Positions 24,404-32,339 are shown, counted from the stretch's first letter. The stretch is 64,000 nt of DNA from Deltaproteobacteria bacterium (GCA_021780225.1 JAJXZF010000039.1:105912-169911), one strand, 5' to 3'. Made by a program: numbers and translations. Notes: generated by a model not told the origin, from the sequence alone.

Positions 24404-24796
24404 ATGGCTGACGGATTACATACGCGCGAGCAGGGTCTCAGGCTCCATCACCTCGCCAACCTTGGCGGCCTGGTCGTGCTCGCCGGACTCGATCGCGAGG
24501 CGCCCGACCTGCTGCTCGGAGCGTTGCTCCGAATGGCCGGAAGCCTAGCCGAACTGCCCGAGCAACGGCGCGCAGAGCTTGCGTCCGTCGGCAGCGAGAA
24601 GCTCGACGAGCGGGCGAGCGCCAAGCGGGCGTGGAAATCATGGGCGCGGGCGAATCGTCTTCACAATCTCACTCTTTCCGAGACCCAGATTCGGCGGATT
24701 CTCGCCGCGCTCGGCAATGGGAAGCCAGTTGCCGACGGCGAGCGTCTCTGCCGGGAGATGCTGGCGCTGCTCGACGGGGGGACGGGCGATGAGTGA
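24404..24796 (+). CDS. traD: Conjugal transfer protein TraD-like
   Basis: A 130-residue protein. The segment HHLANLGGLVVLAGLDREAP, then DLLLGALL, matches the small TraD family encoded next to relaxases in IncP/Tn4371-like elements (not the TraD coupling ATPase of F). It probably assists relaxosome formation. It begins just after traF and its end overlaps the relaxase start by 8 bp. Confidence 0.75.
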   Translation: MADGLHTREQGLRLHHLANLGGLVVLAGLDREAPDLLLGALLRMAGSLAELPEQRRAELASVGSEKLDERASAKRAWKSWARANRLHNLTLSETQIRRILAALGNGKPVADGERLCREMLALLDGGTGDE

Positions 24797-26348
24797 CCTG
24801 CTGCGCAGCGATCTCTGGATGCGCCCGCATCCGGCGGGCGTGCGCGGCGAGCGCCATCCGCATGGACCGAGGTTCTGGTGGACGGGGCTGGGCAAGCGCG
24901 GCGCTCGATCATTCCGCCAGGCCGGGCGGCTCAACACGCAACTCGACCGGCGCGGTGCAATTACCACCGGCCAGCCGCGCGCCTACCTGCAGCGCAGCGT
25001 GGTGAAGGTTTCGTACTCGCGCAACACCAAATCGGCCTCGTGGGCGGCCCACGGACGCTATCTGGCCCGCGACGGCGCGCAGCGCCAGGGCGAGAAGGGA
25101 CTTGGCTTCAACGGCGAACGCGACGACCTCGACCTCGCAAGAGTGCTCAGCGGATGGCAGAGAGCAGGCGACGAACGGCTCTTCCGCGTGATCGTTTCAC
25201 CGGAGAACGGCGCGAAGTTCAATCTTCGCGACCACGCCCGCGAGCTGGTGGCGCAGATGGAGCGCGACCTCGCCACCCGGCTTGAATGGGCGGCGATCGA
25301 CCATCACAACACCGACAATCCGCATCTTCACCTCCTCATCCGTGGACGCGACGACCAGGGCCGCGCGCTCTCGATCGACCGCGGTTACATCCAATCCGGC
25401 ATCCGTTCGCGCAGCGCCGAGATCGCCAGCCGGGAGCTTGGACTGCGCTGCGAGCGTGACGTGCTCAACGCGCGTGGAGCCACGGTGAAGCGCGAGCAAT
25501 TCACCGAGATCGATCGCGAGCTTCTGCGCCGAGCAAATAAAAATCACATCGTCAGCTTCGACGGCCGCCAGCCGTGCGGCGAGGCGGCGCGCGAGCGCCG
25601 CTCGCAGGAAATCGCGCGGCTCAAGTTCCTCTCGCGCATGGGACTTGCGAACAAAACTGATTCGGCAAGCTGGAAGCTCGCGCCCAGTCTGGAGCGCACG
25701 CTGCGCGAGCGCCAGCTCTCAATCGATATCATCAAGAGCCGCGCGCGGCATCAGGAACAAATCCTCGACAAGCGCGCGCCGCTGGCGGTCACCAAGCTCG
25801 CGCCGGGCCAGGAACTTACCGGGCGCGTGGTCGGAACGGGACTCGAGAACGAGGCGCGCGACCGCCGCTACCTGATGCTCGAAGGGACGGACGGCAAGCT
25901 CCATTACCTGCATCAGACGCCGGCGATCATCCGCGCGCGCGGCGAGGGAAAGATCGCGACCGGCGAGGTCGTGACACTCCAAGCGCGCGAGTTCGAGAAG
26001 GACGGACGGAAAGTCCGCTACATCCGCGTCGAGCAGCACAGCGAGCTGCGCGCGATGCAAATGGACAAGCGGATCGGCAACCGCCTCGACCTTGAGGCGC
26101 TCAAAACCATCGAGCATGACGGGCGGGTCGATGCGCGCGGCTGGGAGGGGTTTGCCGGCAAGTGGCGGCAGGTGATGAACGACCGCGTGCAGGTACTGGA
26201 GCAGGCCGGGCTAATCGTCCGCAATCACTCCAAAGACCGCGATTACTTCGTGCCGCCCGGCGCCGAGCAGAAACTTCGCGCCGAGATCGCGGCGCGCGAG
26301 CAGCGCGAACAGAAGCGACAACAACACGGAAAGGAGCGTACACGCTGA
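24789..26348 (+). CDS. virD2: VirD2-type relaxase (DUF3363)
   Basis: A 519-residue relaxase that nicks oriT and leads the transferred strand. The metal-binding histidine motif is DHHNTDNPHLHLLIRG. The N-terminal part contains KVSYSRNTKSASWAAHGRYL, and the C-terminal DUF3363 part ends in a basic coiled tail (REQKRQQHGKERTR). The ATG overlaps traD, and the TGA overlaps the traG start (ATGA). A degenerate copy of residues about 77-97 exists at 28146-28208. Confidence 0.92.
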   Translation: MSDLLRSDLWMRPHPAGVRGERHPHGPRFWWTGLGKRGARSFRQAGRLNTQLDRRGAITTGQPRAYLQRSVVKVSYSRNTKSASWAAHGRYLARDGAQRQGEKGLGFNGERDDLDLARVLSGWQRAGDERLFRVIVSPENGAKFNLRDHARELVAQMERDLATRLEWAAIDHHNTDNPHLHLLIRGRDDQGRALSIDRGYIQSGIRSRSAEIASRELGLRCERDVLNARGATVKREQFTEIDRELLRRANKNHIVSFDGRQPCGEAARERRSQEIARLKFLSRMGLANKTDSASWKLAPSLERTLRERQLSIDIIKSRARHQEQILDKRAPLAVTKLAPGQELTGRVVGTGLENEARDRRYLMLEGTDGKLHYLHQTPAIIRARGEGKIATGEVVTLQAREFEKDGRKVRYIRVEQHSELRAMQMDKRIGNRLDLEALKTIEHDGRVDARGWEGFAGKWRQVMNDRVQVLEQAGLIVRNHSKDRDYFVPPGAEQKLRAEIAAREQREQKRQQHGKERTR

Positions 26349-26540
26349 TGACAGCAACATCTCTACCGTACCGACCGCCGGGTAATCCGGCGCAAAATAG
26401 GATAACGGCGACCGTCGCCGTCACCGCCGGGCTGATCGCCTTTCTGGCGCTGTGGGCCGCCACCCAGAGGGCCGCAGCGATGCTTGGCTACGCGACGCCT
26501 CTTGGCCAACCGGTAGCGACGCTCCCTCTACCGATATTGA
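26348..26540 (+). pseudogene. traG: 5' fragment of a TraG/VirD4-type coupling protein
   Basis: About 64 codons: PYRPPGNPAQNRITATVAVT, then LIAFLALWAATQRAAAMLGY, typical of the N-terminal membrane segment of TraG. Near 26540 the similarity ends and the frame runs through sequence that is antisense to the next gene. The ATPase domain is missing, so no coupling protein is made. The breakpoint marks the left end of the lysozyme cassette. Confidence 0.75.
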
Positions 26541-26605
26541 AAGTGAGGCTGACCGCTCTTGTCTGCCAGAAGCAGCGACTAAGTTGCAGTATGAAACGGA
26601 AATGG

Positions 26606-27091
26606 CTACCGATGCCTCACCATCTCGAAATATCCCCCATCCCAGGTAGTAACGATATGATTCCTGTCTCGGATGAAGAGCGTGGTCCCAGGCGCGATTA
26701 CATCAGAATCGTCGGCGTCGTGTATTTCTATTATCTCGACCGAGTCTCCCCGGACGCCGATTTCGGGAAGACCGAGATATGTATCCCGGAAGAATTCGTC
26801 GGTTGACTCCCGGCTAACGTGATATTTTGGGTGCTCCACGACGTAGACGCCAAACCTAACTCGAGGGGCTGAGAACTTGACTCGCGAGGCCGAATAGACG
26901 GCGACAGCCCCGATCATGGCGTTCAGCTCACGCGGACCAACTGAAATATTGCTTGTCGTAAGCAGGCGTTTCACCACCCAACGCCCGTAGATAGACGAGA
27001 GAGGCGCGCCGACCGAGCCGTTTGCCACTGCAACAAGGCCCAGCACGACGAGGGACAGCGTTAAACCGAATTTCAGGCTCGTACTTTTCAT
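26606..27091 (-). CDS. Secreted protein downstream of the lysozyme gene (possible immunity protein)
   Basis: A 161-residue protein with a clear signal peptide (MKSTSLKFGLTLSLVVLGLVAVANGSVGA). The mature part includes YGRWVVKRLLTTSNIS and ends NHIVTTWDGGYFEMVRHR. I do not recognise a named family. It lies 120 bp downstream of a GH24-type lysozyme gene on the same strand, opposite to the conjugation genes. A periplasmic protein made with a muramidase is the arrangement of an effector/immunity pair; this role is an inference. Confidence 0.7.
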   Translation of the reverse strand: MKSTSLKFGLTLSLVVLGLVAVANGSVGAPLSSIYGRWVVKRLLTTSNISVGPRELNAMIGAVAVYSASRVKFSAPRVRFGVYVVEHPKYHVSRESTDEFFRDTYLGLPEIGVRGDSVEIIEIHDADDSDVIAPGTTLFIRDRNHIVTTWDGGYFEMVRHR

Positions 27092-27211
27092 TGCCAATGT
27101 AGCTAGCCCTCGTCGCTGAGACCAGGTTCCTCGCACGCGCCGCCCTTGCCCCTTCACCTCCATCAGTCAGCAAAAATGTTTAAGGTCCGACCATTGAACG
27201 AATACTGGATC

Positions 27212-27958
27212 TCAACGACTCAGGAAGATTTCTTCCTCCGAGTGGCGGCGTTGCAGCAGGCCTTTGGAAGCCACCAGGCGTTTCCCGCGATGAACGTGGT
27301 CAAATCCGGAGAATTCCTTCGCCGCGCCATCGTAGTCTCCGGTATTGAGCAGTCGCAAAAGCTTTGAATTGCGAAACTCACGGCCCGGGATGTTGAACGC
27401 GAGGCTGACGAGCGCGTCGAACTGTTTCTGATTGAGCGGAACGCGCACGTCTCGGTTAACCTCGTCTTCAAAATTGCTCAGATCGCGTCGCAGGAGCTGC
27501 TCTGCCTCCGCTTAGCCGATCGTGCCCCAGCGCTCAAGGTCGGCCTGAGTCACCGGACCCGGGTGGAGTTTATGCCCGTATCCGATCGTCGCGTTGGGCG
27601 GGCTGGCTGCGTCATTATACGGCTGCGCACGGAAGCCCTCCGCGGAATTCTCCAGAAACTCGATTAGGTGGTTGCTCACGCGCATGCCGCGCGGCCCGCT
27701 ATACCGGGACAAGGCCTGCGCGGTCGCGTCGCGCGGCTCAATCAGCCCGTTGCGAGCCAGTCCGCAACGGCGCTGAAACTCGTCAAGGGCGCGCAGCGTC
27801 CCGCTGTCGATCGTGCCTGTGACTGCCAGGAAACGATCACTGCGGCGATCCTCAACCAAGTGCATATTCAATTCGCCCTGCACAATCCGGACGTCGGTGT
27901 CCCGGTTGGCGGCGCCTTCCTTCGGATCTCCCACGGAATCGCGAATTTCTGGGTTCAT
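27212..27958 (-). pseudogene. GH24-type lysozyme with N-terminal peptidoglycan-binding region, one in-frame stop
   Basis: About 248 codons. Residues about 20-85 look like a peptidoglycan-binding domain (VRIVQGELNM...RALDEFQRRCGL). The lysozyme part has the catalytic Glu in FLENSAEGFRAQPY, then NATIGYGHKLHPGPVT, and later PLNQKQFDALVSLAFNIPG and ASKGLLQRRHSEEEIF. A single TAA at 27512-27514 interrupts the frame between GTIG and AEAEQLLRRDL; both sides are in the same frame. No signal peptide is present, so export would need a holin or a secretion system. ATG 27958 has a GGGAG site. Confidence 0.85.
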
Positions 27959-28145
27959 CGCTCCCAACACCCCTTGCGAACGCCGCGAAGCGTGCGGCGC
28001 ACGTCTTCGCGCAATTGTACAAGATTGCCTCGAGATTTTCAGTTATTTTAAGAGACATAACCGAGGTTCGGAGCGGACAAGCGGAGCGACTCCCGGATGG
28101 CCGCGAGCGAGTCTGTCGTGGCGCGGCATGGCCATGGCCTCACAC

Positions 28146-28208
28146 CCCCGCAACACGAAATCGGCGTCGTGAGCGGCGCACGGGAGTTGTCTCGTCCGCG
28201 ACGGCGCA
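28146..28208 (+). pseudogene. Scrap of a second relaxase gene
   Basis: Closely matches relaxase positions 25018-25079 (peptide RNTKSASWAAHGRYLARDGA); here it reads RNTKSAS, a TGA in place of the Trp, then AAHG. It shows that the sequence right of the lysozyme cassette was once next to, or copied from, a relaxase gene. The rest of 27971-28218 shows nothing I can assign. Confidence 0.7.
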
Positions 28209-28218
28209 CACCGCCGGA

Positions 28219-29010
28219 GTGAAAAGTGGCCGGCTTTTAGAGATAATCGGCACGGTCGCTTTCGCGCTGCATACCGTCGCCAACGACACGCATCCGGTCA
28301 TCGAATGCGAGCTTCCGCTCGACGGCAGCCGCTTCACCGGATGGCTGCCGCCCGTGGTCGGCGCGCCGGCGTTCGTCATCCACAAGCATGCGCGCTTGAT
28401 CTATACGCTCGACGATTACCTCCACGACGGAATCATAAGCGAGCCGCAGGCCGGCACGTTCCGCAAAGCGATAGCCGCGCGCGAGAACATCGTGCTGGCC
28501 GGCGGCACCGGCTCGGGCAAGACCACGCTTGCCAACGCGCTCATTCACGAAATGGTCCGCGCGCGCGGCGACAACGAGCGCTTCGTCATCATCGAGGACA
28601 CGCGCGAGCTTCAGTGCGACGCGCCCAACGTGATGCAGCTTCACACCTCGGCCGCCGCCGACTTGACCTTCCTCACGCGCACCACGATGCGCGCGAGGTC
28701 TGACCGGATCATCATCGGCGAGGTCCGGGGCGCCGAGGCGCTCGGTCTGCTCAAGGCCTGGAATACAGGTCACCCCGGCGGCGTCACCACCGTGCACTCC
28801 AACGGAGCCGCGGCGGCGCTGGTCAGGCTTTCGAGCCTCGTCTAGGAAGCCAACGTCCCACCGCAGCCGGAACTGATCGCCGAGACCATCCATCTGCTCG
28901 CCTTCATCGCCCGCACGCCCAATGGCCGGCGCGTCACCGAGATGGTCCGCGTCGGCGGCTACGATTCATCTCACGGCTTTAAACTCACCCCACTGGAGGG
29001 CGAACAATGA
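28219..29010 (+). pseudogene. trbB: TrbB (VirB11-like ATPase), N-terminus missing and one in-frame stop
   Basis: Homology starts at SGRLLEIIGTVAFALHT and continues through ECELPLDGSRFTGWLPPVV, Walker A VLAGGTGSGKTTLANAL, IIEDTRELQC and IIGEVRGAEALGLLKAWNTG. About 70 N-terminal residues are absent. A TAG at 28843-28845 replaces the usual Gln in SSLV(Q)EANVPPQPELIAETI; the frame continues to TGA 29008-29010. In intact systems this hexameric ATPase powers pilus and channel assembly. The last codons overlap the next small gene (ATGA). Confidence 0.88.
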
Positions 29011-29183
29011 ATCTCCAATTCCTGTTGCTCAGTCTGCTCAGCGACCTCGCTTTCTCCGCCACGCTGTTCGGAATCAAGGAACGGCGCCAGGCGACTGTTT
29101 TTGACTTGATTGCATTGGGAAGTCTCTTCCCACTCATGCCCTGGACACTCTCGTTGGCCCTCAACTTCAAAATGTGGCTTTGA
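29007..29183 (+). CDS. Small membrane protein (58 residues) between trbB and trbC
   Basis: MNLQFLLLSLLSDLAFSATL, a charged loop KERRQ, then LGSLFPLMPWTLSLALN: two hydrophobic segments. The ATG overlaps the trbB stop, so it is translationally coupled, and its stop is 29 bp before trbC. I know no named family of this size at this place in Trb operons, but the coupling argues that it is real. Confidence 0.65.
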   Translation: MNLQFLLLSLLSDLAFSATLFGIKERRQATVFDLIALGSLFPLMPWTLSLALNFKMWL

Positions 29184-29212
29184 CCGAGGATTTCAAAAAG
29201 GAGGCGTGCAAA

Positions 29213-29557
29213 ATGCCGCACCCGAGAATCTTTTCAAAATGCGCAAAGTGGATCAGATGGATCGCGTATGCCTATGGAGTCGTCACGGTCCTATGGCCGG
29301 CGCAGGCGCTGGCCACCACCGGCATCGGCGTCCTGCCGTGGGATCAGGCGCTCAACACCATCCAGATGGATCTGCAGGGCACCGTCGCCCACGCCGCCAC
29401 CACCATCGCCGTCATCGCCGCCGGCCTCACCTGGACTTTCACCGAGCACGGCACCGGGGCACGGCGGATGTCCGCAGTCGCGCTGGGCGGCGCCGGAGCG
29501 CTTGGCGCAACCCAGCTCATGATCGCGCTGTTCCCCTTCGCGCCGGCGATCCTCTGA
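29213..29557 (+). CDS. trbC: Conjugal pilin TrbC (VirB2-like)
   Basis: A 114-residue prepilin with a strong AAGGAGG site before this ATG. A long signal peptide ends near PAQALATTG, followed by a short loop and two membrane helices (HAATTIAVIAAGLTWTF and MSAVALGGAGALGATQLMIA), as in VirB2/TrbC. In IncP systems such pilins are processed by TraF, encoded at 23789-24400. Confidence 0.9.
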   Translation: MPHPRIFSKCAKWIRWIAYAYGVVTVLWPAQALATTGIGVLPWDQALNTIQMDLQGTVAHAATTIAVIAAGLTWTFTEHGTGARRMSAVALGGAGALGATQLMIALFPFAPAIL

Positions 29558-29883
29558 TGGACCTGCAACGAACGCCGATCCATCAGTCGCTGGTCCGGCC
29601 GATCCTGCTGGCCGGGGCCGAGCGCCGGCTTGCGATCCTCAACTGGCTCTTCATGGCCGCACTCATCTTCGGCGTCGGGCTTCACCTCTACACGCTCGCG
29701 CTGGCGACGCTGCTCGGCACCGTCGGACACTGGGGATTAAGACAAGCGGCGAAGTTCGACCCGCAACTCAGCGAAGTCTATGTACGCCACCTCCACTACC
29801 AGCGTTTCTACCCGCCGCGCGCCAGCGTAACCGCGCCGGTCGCGCCGATCCATCCGGCCGTTCCGCAAATCCGAAGGTACTGA
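29557..29883 (+). CDS. trbD: Conjugal transfer protein TrbD (VirB3-like)
   Basis: A 108-residue protein with the VirB3 start RTPIHQSLVRPILLAGAERR and a hydrophobic hairpin (LAILNWLFMAALIFGVGLHL). It helps place the pilin and the VirB4 ATPase in the inner membrane. The ATG shares its A with the trbC stop TGA. Confidence 0.92.
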   Translation: MDLQRTPIHQSLVRPILLAGAERRLAILNWLFMAALIFGVGLHLYTLALATLLGTVGHWGLRQAAKFDPQLSEVYVRHLHYQRFYPPRASVTAPVAPIHPAVPQIRRY

Positions 29884-29886
29884 ACC

Positions 29887-30861
29887 ATGGTGTTACGGGA
29901 ATTCAGAAACTTGCGGCGCAAGCGCGACCCAGCGCTTGGCTTCTCCGACCTGCTCAACTACGCGGCCCTGGTCGATTCGGGCGTCATCCTGCTCAAGGAC
30001 GGCTCGCTGCTCGCCGGCTGGCGCTATGCCGGTCCCGACCTCAACTCGGCCGGCGCGGAGGAGCTGACCGCGTTATCGCACCAGGTCAATTCGGCGCTGG
30101 CCGGGCTTGGCGACGGCTGGGCGATGAACGTCGATCTGATTCGCCACGCGAGCGCCGGATACCCGGAGCCCGGCGCCTTTCCCGATCCGGTCACTGCCCT
30201 CATCGACGAAGAGCGCCGGCGTCATTACACGGCCGAAGGACGCCACTTCGAGAGCGAGCTTGCGCTTACGCTCACATGGACGCCGCCGACCGAGATGCAA
30301 TCGCGCGCCGCGCGATTCCTATTCGAGAGCGCCGCGCGAAGCACGAACTGGGAGCGGACGCTCGAATTTTTTAAGACCAGCCTTGCCGAGTACGAGGACG
30401 CGCTGAGCGCCCGGCTCGCGCTCGTCCGCATGGACGATGCGGCCCTGCTCGCGCATCTGAACGCCTGCATCACCGGAGGCCGCGAGCCGATCCGGCCACC
30501 GGAGGACGGCAGCTATGTCGACGTGCTGCTCGGCTGTCACGAGTTTCACGCCGGCTTCCGTCCCATGCTCGACGATCTTCATATTCGACCTATCTCAATC
30601 GCCGGCTTTCCGCTCGCCTCATGGCCCGAGGTGACCGCGTTCCTCGATGAGTTGGCGCTGCGATATCGCTGGTCCACCCGCTTCATCTTCCTCGATCCCT
30701 CCGAGGCGGAGCGCGCACTAAAAATCGAGCGCCGCAACTGGTTCCAGAAACGCCACGGACTGGGAGGCATGATCAAGCAGGTCTTCAGCAACGGTACGGC
30801 CCAGACTTTTGAGAACCGCGACGCGGTCGCGATGGCGCACGACGCCGACGAGGCGCTGGCC
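29887..30861 (+). pseudogene. trbE: 5' part of trbE (VirB4-like), fused in frame to the integrase
   Basis: About 325 codons of TrbE: MVLREFRNLRRKRDPALGFS, DLLNYAALVDSGVILLKDGS, and the late segment RNWFQKRHGLGGMIKQVFSN, then NRDAVAMAHDADEALAD. The similarity to TrbE stops here, well before the Walker A motif, and integrase sequence follows without a break in the frame. The ATPase domain needed for conjugation is lost. If translated, the product is a VirB4-N::integrase chimera. Confidence 0.88.
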
Positions 30862-31986
30862 GACATTAAGGCGCGGATCAGCAAGGGCGATTTCGTCGCC
30901 TCAAAGCTGATCCCCATGTTCCGCGAAGTCGCCGAGGACTGGTTCCGCTCGAAGGCCGATCGGCGGCCAGGAACAGTCGGTAATTGGCGCGCGCAAATCG
31001 ACCTGCATCTGAATCCGAGGCTTGGAGATCTGCGCCTCGATCGTATCGACGTTGCGCTGATCGAAAAGGTGCGTGATGAGCTTCGCTCGAAACTAAGTCC
31101 GAAGAGCGTCAATGCGGTCTTGACCACGGCCGCGGCAATCTTCAAGCTTGCGGCTCGGCGCAAGCTGGTGAATGGCAATCCCGCCGCGGACGCCGAGCGC
31201 GCTTTTATCGGCGCGATTGAACTTAAGGACGAAGCGACGAAGCAAGGACGTGAGGACGGCGTTCAGCCACTCAGACCCGAGGAGGTTTTGGATCCGAACG
31301 AAATCCGCAAGCTGCTCGAAAAGGCCGAGCCGGGGTTTTACAGGACCCTGTTTCTCACCGCGTATCTGACCGGTATGAGAAGCGGTGAGCTATTCTCGAT
31401 GCGGTGGTCGGACATCGAGCTCAAGGGAATCGACACGGAGACGGGAAAGGAATCATCACGCGGACGAATCCTAGTCCGCCGCTCGCTCTCGTGAGCTCGC
31501 GTGAAGAAGGATGACGGTCCGGTTCGGCCACGCTTTTATCCGCCGAAGACAAGGGCTGGCGTTCGCACGCTACCGATTCCTGTCGAGCTCGCCGCTGCGC
31601 TCCGTCGCTGGAAGCTCCAGTGTCCGGGCAGTGAGCATGACCTGGTTTTTCCGATGCGCGATGGACAGCCGATGCATCGGAGCACGGCGCTTCGTTACGG
31701 CCTGTGGCCGGCGCTTAGCCGCGCGGGTCTGCGCCGGGTCAACATGCACTCGCTGCGTCACTCGTTCGCGTCGGCGCTAATCATGGCGGGAGCGCCTGTG
31801 ACCGAGGTTCAGAGCCTGCTTGGGCACTCCAGTCCGGCGGTCACGCTCAAGGTCTATTCGCACTGGTTCAAGAACGTGGAGACGGACTCCGTGGACAGGC
31901 TCGCCAAAGGTCTCCTGAGCGGAGCCAAAAATCTTGGACACTTTTGGGACACTTTCGAAGTTGCCCAGAAGGCAAATACCGTGTAA
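30862..31986 (+). pseudogene. int: Tyrosine recombinase (element integrase) with one in-frame TGA
   Basis: The core starts KARISKGDFVASKLIP, then VAEDWFRSKADRRPGTVGNW (SAM-like core-binding domain) and the catalytic domain with TGMRSGELFSMRW (Arg I), HSLRHSFASALIMAG (His-x-x-Arg), LLGHSSPAV (His) and LKVYSHWF (Tyr). A TGA at 31492-31494 lies between VRRSLS and ARVKKDDG, where relatives as I know them have Trp (TGG). Both sides are in one frame. The extreme N-terminal arm-binding domain is replaced by trbE. The recombinase is probably inactive now. Confidence 0.9.
31932..31955 (+). repeat. Right copy of tandem GGACACTTT repeat (possible integrase arm site)
   Basis: TCTTGGACACTTTTGGGACA and the next four bases, almost identical to 19056-19078. 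It overlaps the last codons of the integrase (LGHFWDTF). Confidence 0.6.
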
Positions 31987-32005
31987 GTACTCGAATTTAT
32001 TGAGT

Positions 32006-32033
32006 GGAGAGGTGGCCGAGCGGTCGAAGGCGC
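32006..32033 (+). tRNA. 5' fragment of a tRNA-Ser gene at the element's right end
   Basis: GGAGAGGTGGCCGAGCGGTC and the next eight bases GAAGGCGC are the acceptor 5' strand and D-arm of a bacterial tRNA-Ser. The homology ends inside the attachment core; no anticodon arm follows. It is not a functional tRNA. It suggests that the element normally integrates in, or came from, a tRNA-Ser locus and that the rhodanese gene is a secondary site. Confidence 0.75.
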
Positions 32034-32038
32034 CATAT
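32031..32038 (+). repeat. Right attachment core (attR side)
   Basis: CGCCATAT, second copy of the junction core (see 18938-18945). Rhodanese coding sequence resumes here in frame. Confidence 0.85.
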
Positions 32039-32339
32039 GGCGAATCTGTACGTCTTCGACGCGAATCCGCCCGACGTGCGCGCCGAATACGGCGTGATTC
32101 CGCAAGCGCGGATGCTGCCCTCCGCGGACGGTTACGACGTCGCGCAAACGCTGCCGCCGGACAAACGGGCGACGCTGGTCTTCTACTGCGCCAACCAGCA
32201 TTGAATGGCCTCGCACGAGGCCGCCCGGCGGGCGATCAAAGCTGGATACGAAAACGTCGATGTGATGAGCGACGGAATCGCCGGATGGAAAGCGGCGGAC
32301 GACCCGACCGTGCCGGCTCCGGCGGGAGCATCCGACTGA
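32031..32339 (+). pseudogene. 3' part of the split rhodanese gene, with TGA at a conserved Cys position
   Basis: Reads (R)HMANLYVFDANPPDVRAEYG and, further on, ATLVFYCANQH-TGA-MASHEAARRAIKAG to TGA 32337-32339. The catalytic Cys (FYCAN) is present. The internal TGA (32202-32204) falls exactly where the paralogue at 32440 has the second Cys of FYCANPVCIASHEAA. All other codons up to the proper end are intact. It is either a nonsense mutation in a dead gene or a selenocysteine codon in the former gene. Confidence 0.9.

Larger units (their letters stand above)
18938..32038. mobile_element. Integrated, decaying conjugative element (ICE relic), 13.1 kb
   Basis: Bounded by direct copies of CGCCATAT (18938-18945 and 32031-32038) and inserted in a rhodanese gene that is restored by precise removal. 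Contents, left to right: HigBA-type toxin-antitoxin, GFA relic, trbF, trbG, trbI, DUF2274, traF, traD, relaxase, cut traG; an inverted lysozyme/secreted-protein cassette; a relaxase scrap; trbB, a small membrane protein, trbC, trbD, cut trbE; and a tyrosine recombinase. trbJ, trbL, most of traG and the ATPase part of trbE are missing, and several genes carry stops or frameshifts. It should be immobile by itself. Confidence 0.92.

Noticed and set aside
31492..32204. Use of TGA as tryptophan (TGA at a Trp position in the integrase and in the relaxase scrap)
   Set aside because: TGA serves as the normal stop of many intact genes here, including tight ATGA overlaps, and TAG and TAA stops also interrupt element genes. 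Decay explains it better.
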